From contig NC_045147.1 in the NCBI RefSeq assembly GCF_008831285.2, forward strand, positions 22,282,981-22,346,980: a stretch of 64,000 nucleotides of DNA, read 5' to 3'. A program made the position numbers and the translations under genes. Under the pieces are notes generated by a model. It was not told the origin of the DNA. It saw only the letters and a program-made list of their open reading frames with translations, and searched no databases. Positions 11,786 to 25,082 of the stretch are shown one piece after another (the stretch's first letter is position 1; every line of letters begins with the position of its first letter). Source of the stretch: Nymphaea colorata. Taxonomy: Eukaryota; Streptophyta; Magnoliopsida; Nymphaeales; Nymphaeaceae.

Positions 11786-14700
11786 ACCAAAAGTTTCCCT
11801 CTTCCATTTTTATATTTCATTATAATAATTTCTGAAAGGGGGAGAACAATTATTATGATTGGTCGTTGGATCCTACGTGGACTTTTCCTTTCCGACTCCT
11901 GATTGGTTAGTTCCTGAAAAGGGGCAGACCCAGTTACAGCAAAGCCAAAGCTTGATTTAAAAAGACCTTTTCACCCCTAAAGCAAGCCAAGACCAAGAAT
12001 TATCGATACTTGGATCTGGATCCGAAGTCAAATTCTGAAATTAGATCTTCCCGTCGACGTGATTGGATGTGGATCCGACATGTTTAACCAAAATGCTATA
12101 CGATGGGCCCGCATTTATTGCATATAGGATCCAGAACCTCTGCGATAACTTTTCCCGGATATCTATTTGTATTGGGCCACGCACCGGCTAGGGAGCGGTG
12201 GACGTCCCACGCAAACAAACCCTAGAAAATGGAATGAATATTGGATATGTTTGATAACCAATCTGATTTTGAATAGTTTAGCTAAATGTAGTAAAAGAAA
12301 TTTAGAGTTGATTACTATCCACAACCAATATGCAGTCTCATAATTGAAATCGAATCCAAGTTGGATGTCCGTCCATAATCCAATAAAGGTTCATTCGGAT
12401 ATCACGCGAGTTGGATCCAAATTCTATTTAAAAGAAGGTTACGGATGCGGTTTTTAATCAGAAGGCCATTCGATAGAAACCAATTAAGTCTAATATTGGA
12501 AGAATCCAGATTAGATGATCATTGGTTTGGAAGGGCCTTCACATCATCTCCTTATCTGCAGCCCTCGGGTGATGCATTCATTAAATATGAGCAGACTCCT
12601 TACATCATCACTGCAGGCATGTTGGTCCACATACTACATAAAGATTCATATACGTATAAGAACTAAGATTCTATCAGCTCTTGATGATGATGCCGAAAGG
12701 AAAATTCATGAAATCCATATAACTCACAAAACCATTTGGATCCGTGGATCTTATAGTTTCGTATTTTACACTTCTTGTTTCAATTTCCTTCATTCACGCG
12801 GGATGCCGTCCGATTGAATTGAACGCCATGTCTGGGACACTGACGTGTTTGACGGATTCGATGTCGATGAGTCGCGAAGATTAACTGGATATGGCATGAG
12901 AGACATTATATAAATGGTTTTTACAATATGGTATCAAAACTTTAATTCTCAATAAAGTATATGTTAAATTCCGAATTAACTATTACTGTGGTTTGTCCAC
13001 GAAGGGTACAAATGTAATTGCGAAAAACTGTCCGGGATAGCTCGGACCATGCACGGCCTCGAATCTTTGCTTAGTGAGTGGTGGACGGCTGCACGTGAAA
13101 CGCCCTGCGTCTTTCACTCATTGGTAGTCCAGCTTCATCAAAAAGTTTGCGGGTTTCCTAACTAACTGCCCACGCATTCTTCAGAAATTACGAATACATG
13201 GTGGCCCGGGATGCCATCGAGAGCGCCTTATCACGTTCTTGCGATTCTTGGTCTTGGAACATGCTTCGAATTTTTTGCTATATAATTTGGAGGGTGGAAG
13301 AATTCAATCAACAGAGGGAGGGCAGCATTGAAGTTTTCGGCGGTATGAGGGTCAAATGGATGGAACGGAGCCATAGAAAAATTGAAGGGATCTGGGTAAT
13401 GGGGAACCGCCAATAATTTCAGGATTTTAAATATATTACCCTACCGCGTTATTTTATTACAATTTTAATTATTGGGCAACAGAAAAGGAATGGTCCTTCA
13501 GAGTTGCTTGACAGTGGTGGATACCCATACCTTCCCACCGTAATCAATGAGAATCCGTTCGGAGCGGGTCAGGTTCGTTGGGCCCGAGCCCATAGTTTGG
13601 GTTCACTGACTCGCGAGACAAACCAAATGACCATCGGTCAATTAAACTTTAATGGCAACCATAAATTCGAACTAATTCACTAATAAAAATGAAAAAGCTG
13701 TCCCGAGTCTTTACAACAGTCTTCTTTGTGTTTTTGTTTCCCTTTGGTTCTTTTCAAATAAACAGTAGATCGGGCACAAGCATTAAAGATCAAGAGCGCG
13801 TTTGATTGGGATTTTAGATGACAGATAATGGGAGATAAGCAGAATGTGCCCACACGAAATCAAGGCTTCCAACCAAGTTGAAGGGCGTTTGCCACTTTGG
13901 ACTTCAAATCTCCCATTCACTATTAAACCAATAGAGATGGTTGAATATGCTTGCCCTCAGTTCCTACTCTTTACTCACCTCTCCATCTGACTAATGTATT
14001 TTCCGGAAAAACTTATCTCCTTCAACCGTAGTGTATATATATATATCTCTCTCTCTTCTTGCTGGCACCGGTCCCTTTTCTGGTGAAGGACAAAAATATT
14101 GTTTGTTTGTTTGTTGGAAAAAAAAGTCTCATTGTCCGATAGCGCATGGGCTTAGCAAAATCGAACGACGACGGTGAACTGCCTCGAGAAGACAGCTAAT
14201 TTATTAACTTATTTTGAGATGGAAGCGCGATGCGCGAATCCATGCATTTACCACGGTTAAAAAGAGGGAGGAAGATCAAGGCGCTAGGCCGGTGAAGAGT
14301 AGGCCAATTTCAATCGAATATTTGATTGATCTGTGCTTAAAAGAAAAAATCAGATATAAAAAAGTTTTTAATTATCCGACTAGGAAATCAAATAGGATTC
14401 AATGATCAAATTCAGAATCATGTCAGATTTAGTTGAAAATAAATATCTTACATCCAATGTTCCTATATCTAATGTTCTTTAACTTTTGAAAATCAGCCAG
14501 ATCCGGTTCAAAATTCAGATAAAATTTGGGGTATGAATGTAAAACTAGGATTTGGATAGTGAAATCAGATTTTAGATTTAGATTTGGATTTAGATTCAGA
14601 TATGACTTTTCTTTGTTTGTATTTGAATGTGAATATGTGAATACCCAAATAAATGGATACGGTGAAAGATACATCGGATTGGAATCCAATCCATTGACAT

Positions 14701-16849
14701 CCCTAAACACTTGTGAGACATTGAACACAAATTCATCGTCCGTCGTGAAACTGCAAGTGGAATCCACATCTCATCACTTGGATTTCTTTGCCGGATCCAA
14801 CAAAAAAAAAATCAAAATCCTAATGGTATTCCAATATGCATGTGTGTGTGAGTACAAGGGCAGAGTCAGAAATTAATTAAAGTTTCTATATTTTGACTGA
14901 ACCAAATATCATTTTTCAAATTTTTTATATAAAACAAGTAAAATGTAAATTTTTAATTTATTTTTTAGGTGGGACCATGGCCCTTGCAAGCACTACCCTG
15001 CCTCCGCCTTGTGTGTATAGCGTTTTAGATGCTCCGACCTCTCACAGCTACTTCACATTCCGGTGAACATGGGGAGAGGCGAGGATGCTTCCGTCCTTGT
15101 CAATGCCTTCTATATGTTGCGTGCACGCACATGCAGGAGTATTCATCAAATACTAAAAACAAGCAGATATTATGGATCCCACTTAAATGCTTGGTGCATG
15201 CTAACTCCCTCTTTAACTTATTCATATGCCTCCGTACCACTAGTCCACTGTATGTTCCATGTGTAACGCTTATCCCATAGCTACGTCACGAGTTCGTTCA
15301 CAATGGTACTTGAGGAACAATTTATATAGAACTAGGTTTGCTAGGTTGGATATGATATGCAGCTCGTCATTAATTACATATACTTTTTTAACTGAATTAT
15401 GAAAGAAAATGCCAAGATTTTGAGAAATGCAAGACATGTTATACATGGGTGGAAAATCAATCAGGAAAATTAAGAAGTTATGTTTATTTGTTTATTCTCA
15501 CATTCTTTTTGCTCAAGCTGCATCATATTAAAACTAGCTGGGGAATCTGATGGCCTTGAAATTTAAGTTCAATCGTGTTTTACTCATGTGGAGGATGAGA
15601 CAAGAACAGATCACCTGATCAATTTGAAGTTTATCCATCCAGTTGCAATTTGGCGAGGCCAATAAATACTTAATGAGAGGTGCAAGCAACCAACCAGGCT
15701 GTATCAGATAATGTGGGTCCTGACTGCCCAGAAGGTCCACAACCGGACAGGTTGGACTGACCCTACTAAGTTCACATCACTGCTTATTATATGAAACATG
15801 AAAAGCTGAAAAAGAAAAGAAAACTTAACAAGAAACAGAATCATTCCACTGTAGTAAGAGAGTTGGAATCCTTCATTGGAATAAAGAGGCAATTATTAAA
15901 GTATTATAGTACATCATTCGACTTGAGTGTCATGCATGCAACCATTTACAGATGAATAGCACCTACAAGAATCAAGCTGAGGACACGTCATTAACGTCAT
16001 ACTCGTACCAACAAGTTATATCACGCCCCTTGTGGCTTCAAAAATAATTGTCCGTGGTAACCATGAAAGATGACGCTCAAGTTTATTAGGTATGGATTGG
16101 CCGGCACATCAAGACATCACAATCAGGCTCACCTTAACTTCCAACTGCAACGATGCAACGAAGAGCTTATGTGAATTGACGTTAGTTTTGTTTTATCATA
16201 TAAATACTTTATATTATCATACAGAGGAGGCAGCTTCATCGATAAAACTTGGGAGGAATGGCAGCTCCACGTTGGAGCTATGAGTTATCCGAAACCGCAA
16301 TGTTGATTCCCAAACTTCTTGTACCTCTGCACTGTGGGACATGGATTTCAAAGGATGCGACAAATCATTCATGAGTCGCAATTGTTAAACAAACAAAAGT
16401 TTAACGCGTCTGTTGAAAATCACAAGACTTTCTCTTTGTTTTTAATTGTGCAATTGTTGGTGATGCTTTTGCTGAAGAAAGAAAGAAGAAGTTAAAGAAG
16501 AAGAAACGTTTCGCATGAGAAGATCATTGAGTTGTGTTAAATGGCAACGCTAACTGTCAATCGGTTTGATGATAACAGCACAATTAAGAAGGCGGATATG
16601 GATTGCCGAGTTGGTTGAGCAAATGAGAATTGCTTCAAACACGCAAAGGGGGATGGATAAGAGCTGATGAGTTGGAACGGAGGAACTTGGACTTGACAGG
16701 ACGATTACGCCGGCCGGCCGGCAGCAATTCGACAAGGTTTCGCTGTCAAGCTTGCTTTCCCCCAAGGCTCGCAACTTAACTGGAGATCTAATGACCAATA
16801 ACATGCACATGGTTTGTCCATAATTGCATTGCTAAGATAATAAATATAC
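11786..16849. other. Intergenic region, promoter-proximal at the left, otherwise anonymous
   Basis: Apart from the xylosidase promoter at its left end, I see no gene here. Notable pieces are a TA-then-TC microsatellite near 14034-14058, a block near 14565-14605 of degenerate GATTTAGATTTGG-like hexamer repeats (a pattern common at ends of non-autonomous DNA transposons), and near 14880-15005 an AT-rich stretch ending in ATGGCCC...CTCCGCC that resembles parts of the dispersed repeat at 16850. Open frames here are short and unlike any family I know. Confidence 0.5.
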
Positions 16850-18306
16850 TTCTAAAAAAAAATCATAAGGGTCAATATTAATTTTTCAAATGTTTTATAT
16901 CCAAAATCACATTTTTAAAAATTTTAATGGGTAAATTTTAAATTTTCAAAATGTGAATGTGGGGACGTGACCATGCCAAACCCTCTTGCTTCACCCCTAG
17001 ATAGGAACTAGGTGACGGATATTTACACAAAGTATTATACAAGTAAAAACTCTACATACGAAGATATTGGCGAAAAATTATTACTTAGGAACATGAAAAT
17101 TAATAAGTAAAAGGTAAGATGCAAATTAAAGACGTGCTTGTAACAACATGAAATGATGTATACTATTTCAATTTCAAAGAAAAAAACATATGTATTGAGA
17201 GAAAATCAAAATAGCTGAACGAAGAAGCCAGTTTTCTCTTCATACTGAAACGAGTTTCCCGTATTGGATTTCTTTGAAGGAAACGCCAAGTTTTTCCTGT
17301 TTTGGAAACATGTTTTTGATGAAGAGATTATTCTACTTAGCTCGATATCCTATCCACTTATTCAAACACGCCCTTAGCTAGTCATTGATTCAATGGTATG
17401 CATTTGTCTAAATATCAGGATGAGGGGCACTGATACTTGAAATTGCAATTTTTAAGTGACAGCAACACTTGTAAATAATGAACATAATCACTGTGGGCGC
17501 ACATTGTGGTTAAATAAGAAAAAGATGAGTTTTGTAGTAGAGGGAAACTGAAGGAAACTGATTCATCCCTTGCTTGCAAATGGAATATGATTTTAAAGAC
17601 GCATAAAGAGAATAATGAGCAAAGACTAGGCCTGTAGACCAACATATTTTGCCGATTCAACAAGAAAATTGGCCGATGTTTCGAAAGTACTAAAAGTTGG
17701 ACACGGATCATACCTACCACATACAAATATCAGTTGACCCGAATCCTACTGGACCCCACCATATAACATAATGTTATTATTATTATTATTGTCAACTCTA
17801 GACAAACCTTTTCTTTATATTTATTTTAATACTATTATTTTTATTTTTAATGTTTACTTAAGAGAAATCACTTTTTCCGTAAAGCTCCCATCTTATACCC
17901 TTACCCTTGTACCCTTGGGATAAGGGTTTTGCACCAGCTAATGTGAGCCAAACCGACAATTGTTTGGCACAATTTTCATATCAATTTTGATGCAAACAAG
18001 TCAAGCCACCTGTGGGTCAACTTGGCTATTGAAATGCTCCTTTGGCCGGAGGGTTTGCCCTATCAACCAAACAACAAAGTCTCTCAACCTCATTTTGGTA
18101 AACAAGTCTCAATTTACCATGGAATCAAATAACGATGTGCCTCATCTCATGTCACCGGCCCGACTAGTTATGTTACATTCCTTGGGTGTAAGAAAAAAAA
18201 AAAAGGAAGAGCACTAGCTTGGTAAAATTATATTATTTTACAAAAGTGAAAAGGTTTGATTTTATTATTCTAAGTTGAAGAGCTCATTATTTTAAATTTT
18301 ACAAAA
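16850..18306. repeat. Dispersed repeat, copy A (partner at 30195-31106)
   Basis: The segment 16850-17220 closely matches 30195-30550, and 17488-17617 matches 30606-30668 plus 30929-30997. A third block, 18216-18306, matches 31015-31106. The two copies are direct, co-linear and clearly diverged. Each has private sequence: copy A has about 270 bp (17220-17480) and about 580 bp (17630-18210) not seen in copy B, while copy B contains a SINE insertion. Both carry a GACCATGCC / GGCCATGCC ... TTCACCCCTAGAT stretch. No coding capacity is visible, so this is probably a non-autonomous or decayed transposon. Confidence 0.75.
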
Positions 18307-19549
18307 GGAAGAAACTGTTGTGGTCCAACTATGTTTGGCCCCAGCAGTATGCGATGCTGCTTGGTTTGTTTGGGCATTGCTTAGGAAACATGTGAGATCC
18401 GATCAGATGCTAAGTCAAGCAGAAAGCAATGCACTCAGCGCAATGATGCAGTGACGAAACGTATAAGTGCATCATAGTCATCAGTCCCTTTGAAAGTGCA
18501 AGTCCGTCGTTGGGGAATCGGATGGGTTGCCTACGCGTAGCATTCAGATGCACGCAGGTGCACGAGTGGGTTAGGGGCAATTCCACCAGTGGACGCATAT
18601 GTTGCGTCCACAACCACGTAGAGTCACTTGGGGGCGAGTAAGTGGATGCTCGTTTTTAAGTAAGACGATGGTCGGCCGCCTTGCTTAATGACATATAGTC
18701 GGCAACTAGCTTCGGCTGGGGACTGCCTTCCAAGGAAAGTCTACCTCAACCCAGATTTTGTATGAAAGTAAATAGGTGCTTGAAGGAATGGTGATGTTCT
18801 CATAGGGTCTCATGGCCACAGCTTGCCGATGGTCTACTGTGAGATAAGCCTGCGTAATGATGTGCCGAGTGCGTAGCACTTCTCATCTAATCCGTTGTCT
18901 TAGAAAATTGATTAAAGCTTCTGCTATCTTAAGAATGAGTTAGGCTGGCCGAAGGCTTGAGAAACCTTCCACGCCACGCGGGCCAAATAGGCTTGAAAAA
19001 GTCAGCCAGTGACAAAAACGATAATAGTAAAATTAAGTTTTTTACATGAAGCTTCCAGTAAAAAGGTGAACTCCGGACCTAAAAAAAAACACTAAGCTAC
19101 TATTTGGCATTATGATAAAAAAAAGAGCAATCACCCATAAAACTAGATTTGGATCTGAATCTACAGAGGTCACTGAGAATCCAACCCGGTAGGGTTTTGT
19201 TGCCTCGTATTATGATATAGTAAGGCATCGGGTTCGATCGAGTATTCGATGGGTACCCGGCATCCAACCCAATCAAGCCTAAAAAGATCAGCCTGGGTCG
19301 GCCTGCCCATGGTTCAACGGTTTCTTCTATTGCTGAATAGAATTGAGGGGCTCTTTAACTTCATTCCTTTCTCCATGCCTCCTAAGAGGGATGTACAGGT
19401 GCGATGGTTGTGAATATTGTACATGCCTTTCTTCTTCTTCATCGGAAGCTGACTCCCCTGTATCCAAGGGCGACGTTGAACTTGGATCCTATATTCTGTG
19501 ACAAAGTGCTATCTGTAAAGTCATGGAAACTTTTTGATTTTTTGGGGTT

Positions 19550-19661
19550 GTGCTCTCCGTGGACTTTAAAGCATTTTCAGAGGGCCCTGACCGAGTGGAT
19601 ACAACTCATTTGATAGCACATTGCTGTAAGATTATGTATTCTTCAATTGGTTCATCATTGT
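19550..19661. repeat. Dispersed repeat, uninterrupted copy
   Basis: Shares GTGGACTT...AAAGCATTTTCAGAGGGCC and CATTTGA..GCACATTGCTGTAAGAT with the segment at 21869-22190. Here the two halves are about 20 bp apart, whereas the other copy has about 220 bp between them. Confidence 0.7.
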
Positions 19662-20202
19662 GAAGCTGTCGTTTGAGTATAATGCTCCGTTCTGGACTGC
19701 AAAAGAAATTCTTTGTTGTAGATATTTTCTCCAGTGTGCCTTGATTTTTTCTTTCATTCGTTCGCATGTGTGAATGCTACACTTAACAGTAACAAACTCT
19801 CTGTACATAAGCTTGATCCTCCACAGAATTCTCGAGGTTGATCTGCTTGCTTTGTGTTTAGCCATTCTCTTGCTTCCTTACAAGGTTAATGGATATCAAG
19901 CATATGATTGTGGCTGGTCACCTTCCAATTGTCATTCAAAGTTCTGGTTGATTCCTACTGGGGACAGCAGCCTTCTTATTGGGAGGTTTTTGAATAATGT
20001 AATTTGTCCTCTAAATTAATGTTAATCTTTTCTGATGTCTTTTGAGGGTAACGGGGCAACACTTGAAGGGAAGTGTAGAAATCGGTGTGAAGGAAGCACT
20101 GCCAATAAAGCTTGTCTACTTCTCTTTTCGAAGTTTCTAACAAAAACACATATAAGAAGTTCTGCATACTATGGTATCTAAAGTCGGCATTGATCAGTCC
20201 TG

Positions 20203-20242
20203 AGAGAAAGAGAAAGAGAGAGAGAGAGCGAGAGAGCGAGAC
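20203..20242. repeat. GA-rich microsatellite downstream of the inhibitor gene
   Basis: An interrupted (GA)n tract immediately beyond the TGA of the minus-strand inhibitor gene. Confidence 0.85.
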
Positions 20243-20738
20243 TCACTTGCTTGGTTCGGTTATGAGTTCGAGGATCTTAAGTGCAAGACCCCCGAGCTTC
20301 ATCTGGTTCTGCTTGGTCAGAGGGGAAACTCCTCCAACCCCGTCCGTGAACCCCGTCTCGCACATGTCTGCGTTGGTCATGGCGGCCGACATCTCTATGT
20401 TGACATCGTCAATCCGCTCAGCCCCCAGATTCTCGATGCCGGACTTGAACGAATGGATGGTGCTCGAGTACAGCTCATTGCAGGCTTTCAGGTGCGCCTT
20501 GGTGTAAGGGTAAGTTTTCTGCTTGAGCAGTTTGGAGATGTATTGTTGCGTTCGTTACGCCCATTCCCATGGCAATGGCATCCAAGCCGGTGAGATTTGC
20601 ATGGCACTTCCTGTTGTCTGCTTGTAGGGTCGTCAAACAGAAGTTGTTGTCAAGTGTTTGGTTGCAAGTCTTTGAAGACAATCCCCTCTTCGTCATTGAG
20701 GAATGAGAGAAGAATGCCAAGAGAAATAAAATGCACAT
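20243..20738 (-). pseudogene. Pectin methylesterase / invertase inhibitor-like gene with a frame break
   Basis: Members of this family are small secreted proteins that bind and block pectin methylesterases or invertases in the wall. The gene starts at 20738 with a hydrophobic N-terminus (MCILFLLAFF), then reads KTCNQTLDNNFCLTTLQAD and GLDAIAMGMGVTNAT. At about 20540-20548 the frame changes. The next frame continues ISKLLKQKTYPYTKAHLKAC, DMCETGF and KQNQMKLGGLALKILE to TGA at 20243. All four family cysteines (KTC, NFC, KAC, DMC) are present, but split over two frames. The length is 496 nt, one more than a multiple of three. Without correction the product stops about 22 codons after the break. 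It could be a decaying gene or an assembly indel. No intron explains the break. Confidence 0.75.
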
Positions 20739-21868
20739 GATGGCAGGAGAGAACTAGTAGTGGACATGTTTGGTATATGTATATTATAATTAATAAGTAC
20801 AATTGATTTGGTAATTGTATCCTGTCCTTGTGTATCTCTAAGGAAAGATATAATCTGTACAACAGAAAATCAAAACTGATTTACAACTGATAATGAAAGA
20901 AAATATTATGATAATTAAAACGGCAACTGCGATTTGATTTTCAGTCTTAACGTCAACCTCATCTTCCTTTAAATATTCTCGTTTACTTTTCTTAACAGTC
21001 CTGCCATTTTAATATGCACTTTTATGGGCAGCTGCAGGCATGGCTTCTTTATTTAATAATAACGGTTACAGAATCGTTGTGCTATTTGTGATCGTATTAT
21101 TATTGTTTGAATTGCCGGCAGATGATCAAAGTTATTGAAAAAATGCAGAAGTCAAAGGAAGAAATTATTTGGATATATATAAACAGAAACTAGGAATATG
21201 ATTACAACGACAATGCAATAACTGCAATAATATTATAAAGCAATGCATTGATAGCATAGAAGAACCTTCACGCCCATGGTTTTCAAATTGAATTATAATG
21301 AAGAAAAAAGAATTGTCATATCTTGATTTCTGGAGAGCCCCAACAGTGTCTGTGTGCGTGTATGTACATATGTAATAGGTCAAGTAAACTCGGCGAAAGA
21401 AGATCATCATGTCAGCAGATTGACTCGGCGGCTCATATGGTTCAGGTCATAGATTTTTATAGGTATAATTTACTACAAAATAATGAAAAACTTCAACATA
21501 TTACACACCTACGAAATACAATACAACTATGGTTTATGAACACGACTACAAGATAGTAACTAATAAGCAACATTCTCAGATTAATTTAGTTCTAACAAAC
21601 AGCTATAGTATATTATGACATTGGGTAATAGTTAGAAATGGTGCTGAATGAAACAGCCTAGAATCGAGCAAGTGCAAGCTGAATAAACCAACCCATAACT
21701 GAGTCCTCCAGAACTTGGTTGCATTACGTCAGTACTTGACTCATGGCTCAGTCCCTTGGCAAACCGAGTCAACTCACCTGATTCTATAGTTGGCTTGCCA
21801 TGTCTGCCAACTATGGTTTCTGCCTCAACTCAAACACTAACTTAATATGACTCATTTGATGGCACTAT
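20739..21868. other. Spacer upstream of the inhibitor gene
   Basis: AT-rich sequence that should include the inhibitor gene's promoter (a TATATAC-like stretch on the minus strand near 20770-20790). No other gene or clear repeat seen. Confidence 0.45.
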
Positions 21869-22190
21869 GGTGCTCTCTGTGGACTTTTAAAGCATTTTCA
21901 GAGGGCCATGGGGCGATGGGAGGGGGGCCCCGCCCAGGCCATGGCCCGGGTGAGTCTAGGAAATCTTTTTTTTTTTATATTGAAAAAATCAAATTTTTTG
22001 TTTGGCCCGACCGGTCACTCCTCGTCGCTCTTCTTGGCCCGACTCTAAAAAAAATCCTGGCTCCGCCCTGGATCCAACTCATTTGACGGCACATTGACTC
22101 TAAAAAAGATCCTGGCTCCGCCCCTGGATCCAACTCATTTGACGGCACATTGCTGTAAGATAATGTATTCTTCAGTTGGTTCATCATTTT
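21869..22190. repeat. Dispersed repeat, copy carrying an insertion
   Basis: Second copy of the repeat at 19550-19661. Its two halves are separated by about 220 bp that contain GGGGCCCCGCCCAGG, a poly-T run, and CTCCGCCC-type sequence like that at transposon ends. Within it 22041-22095 and 22096-22151 are near-identical ~55-bp tandem units, each containing TCCTGGCTCCGCC and ATCCAACTCATTTGACGGC. Confidence 0.7.
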
Positions 22191-22752
22191 GTAGGCAAAC
22201 AAAGAGAAGGAGAATTAGAGAAAAAGTAGGTCAATCTTATCCAGTTTAATTTTGTTGCAGCATCAAATTCAAGAGGTTCGTCCACGTGGTCAGTGGGTTC
22301 CAGTTAAAAGCTTGAAGAAACTAAGTTCAATTGTTCTATAACCGTGGCCTGTTTTTGCTCCCGCAATATCTTGTTTGCTTCTACCCAAGCCCGACTTGTA
22401 CAGAAAACGGAAGCCATAGAAAAAGTAAATTTTTTACCCTCCTTAGACTTTTCCTGGAATTTATTTTATTTCATGAAAAGTTTACCACTTAAATATATAC
22501 CCTGCCATCAAACGCTACCTTATTGACATCTTTTTTTTTTTGTTTTACAAAAACACGTCGTCACCTTTTGCTTTTCAAGATAATTGCTGTCTTGTATTAT
22601 TCATATGAGTTATAAATAATAGCAAACAAAATACTCGAGTTGACTGGGTATGCATTTTTTGGGTTCGAACCCAGCCTGATCGGATCGGGTACCAGGTGCC
22701 TGCCTGGTACTCGGCTTGATGTTCAACCTTAGTTATGACCATCAACATGGTC

Positions 22753-25082
22753 AACGACTTTTCCTGTTACCAAAGTGTTTTGCCTTATGCCCCCCCCCCC
22801 CCGGGAATTCGTTCACAAGGCTGTCAAGAGCAAAAGTTGAATGCTCGAGTGGACGGGATGTTAGTTTAACTATTCAATCATTATTTGAAGATCTAAGTAA
22901 ACTAATCCCGGGTGGATCGATCACTTAAAGTTACTACAGATTCAACTATAGTTTCGGATAGGTGAGAAAGTTATCCCACTGCTCGAGCGAGAGCTGAAGT
23001 TCCTTTCCTTTTCCGTGCCTTAAGGTCTAAAGCTATGTCTATGTCAGGACTAAGTGGCAAGATGTCTACATGCTTCAACTTACATGTAAGACCCACCTTT
23101 CATGCAGTTAAATCGAACACGTTGTTTAGAAATTGTAGTGAAATTATTGAAAGAGTCTTACATCCTGATCTTATTATCCTATCTTATTATATGGATTTGA
23201 AAAATTTTTTATGCTCAGGTTCTTATGCTTGCCCGGTACTCTTTAAAATTGGCTAGAAACCCAATACAGATACACATGTCGGTGTGCACCTTGTGCAGTG
23301 CACGTACTGTTTTATCAGAATAAAGTATGTAAAACTAATTTTACCAAACATTTTTATCGTTTTTCTATAGTTTATTTGATGTTTCCTCTTCTAAAGATGA
23401 ACCCCAAGAAGTGAAGTCGATATTTTCAAGCTTAAGCTTCGAAATGCTTAATTTACATTCTGGCGGTCTAATTTATTCTTACTTTTACATACATCAGGAA
23501 GGGTTTTGTAAAAAAATTTTCTGGCTCCGCTAGGACATACAATGACTTTTCCTGTTACCAAAGTGTTTTGCCTTATGCCCCCCCCCCCCCCCCGGGAATT
23601 CGTTCACAAGGCTGTCAAGAGCAAAAGTTGAATGCTCGAGTGGACGGGATGTTAGTTTAACTATTCAATCATTATTTGAAGATCTAAGTAAACTAATCCC
23701 GGGTGGATCGATCACTTAAAGTTACTACAGATTCAACTATAGTTTCGGATAGGTGAGAAAGTTATCCCACTGCTCGAAAGAGAGCTGAAGTTCCTTTCCT
23801 TTTCCGTGCCTTAAGGTCTAAAGCTATGTCTATGTCAGGACTAAGTGGCAAGATGTCTACATGCTTCAACTTACATGTAAGACCCACCTTTCATGCAGTT
23901 AAATCGAACACGTTGTTCAGAAATTGTAGTGAAATTATTAAAAGAGTCTTACATCCTGATCTTATTATCCTATCTTATTATACGGATTTGAAAAATTTTT
24001 TATGCTCAGGTTCTTATGCTTGCCCGGTACTCTTTAAAATTGGCTAGAAACCCAATACAGATACACATGTCGGTGTGCACCTTGTGCAGTGCACGTACTG
24101 TTTTATCAGAATAAAGTATGTAAAACTAATTTTACCAAACATTTTTATCGTTTTTCTATAGTTTATTTGATGTTTCCTCTTCTAAAGATGAACCCCAAGA
24201 AGTGAAGTCGATATTTTCAAGCTTAAGCTTCGAAATGCTTAATTTACATTCTGGCGGTCTAATTTATTCTTACTTTTACATACATCAGGAAGGGTTTTGT
24301 AAAAAAATTTTCTGGCTCCGCTAAGACATACAACGACTTTTCCTGTTACCAAAGTGTTTTGCCTTATGCCCCCCCCCCGGGAATTCGTTCACAAGGCTGT
24401 CAAGAGCAAAAGTTGAATGCTCGAGTGGACGGGATGTTAGTTTAACTATTCAATCATTATTTGAAGATCTAAGTAAACTAATCCCGGGTGGATCGATCAC
24501 TTAAAGTTACTACAGATTCAACTATAGTTTCGGATAGGTGAGAAAGTTATCCTACTGCTCGAAAGAGAGCTGAAGTTCCTTTCCTTTTCCGTGCCTTAAG
24601 GTCTAAAGCTATGTCTATGTCAGGACTAAGTGGCAAGATGTCTACATGCTTCAACTTACATGTAAGACCCACCGTTTATGCATTTAAATCGAACACGTTG
24701 TTCAGAAATTGTAGTGAAATTATTGAAAGAGTCTTACATCCTGATCTTATTATCCTGATCTTATTATATGGACTTGAAAAATTTTTTATGCTCAGGTTCT
24801 TATGCTTGCCCGGTACTCTTTAAAATTGGCTAGAAACCCAATACAGATACACATGTCGGTGTACACCTTGTGCAGTGCACGTACTGTTTTATCAGAATAA
24901 AGTATGTAAAACTAATTTTACCAAACATTTTTATCGTTTTTCTATAGTTTATTTGATGTTTCCTCTCCTAAAGATGAACCCCAAGAAGTGAAGTCGATAT
25001 TTTCAAGCTTAAGCTTCGAAATGCTTAATTTACATTCTGGCGGTCTAATTTATTCTTACTTTTACATACATCAGGAAGGGTT
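22753..25082. repeat. Three-copy tandem array of a ~790-bp unit
   Basis: Units run 22753-23540, 23541-24331 and 24332-25082. They are nearly identical, differing by scattered substitutions and small indels. Each begins ACGACTTTTCCTGTTACC, has a C homopolymer of 13, 16 and 10 bases in turn followed by GGGAATTCG, and contains a short open frame beginning MSMSGLSGKMS. That frame is 73 codons in units 1 and 2 and altered in unit 3. The first two units end in ATTTTCTGGCTCCGCTA.GACATAC, which is missing from the third. No known protein family or RNA gene is visible. Unequal crossing-over between short shared ends is a likely origin. Confidence 0.9.

Larger units (their letters stand above)
18307..20242. 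other. Intergenic region with old repeat fragments
   Basis: No gene recognised. The part 18340-18990 is less AT-rich than its surroundings and reads like a degraded retroelement piece, but no protein motif supports this. The end of the region holds a dispersed repeat (19550-19661) shared with 21869-22190 and a GA-rich run abutting the inhibitor gene. Confidence 0.45.

Noticed and set aside
11248-11902. Long plus-strand open frames opposite xylosidase exon 1
   Set aside because: They are mirror frames of a GC-rich exon on the other strand. The minus-strand reading has unmistakable GH3 motifs.
22753-25082. CRISPR-like or structured repeat array
   Set aside because: The units are ~790 bp, back to back without spacers, in a plant genome. 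It is an ordinary tandem duplication.
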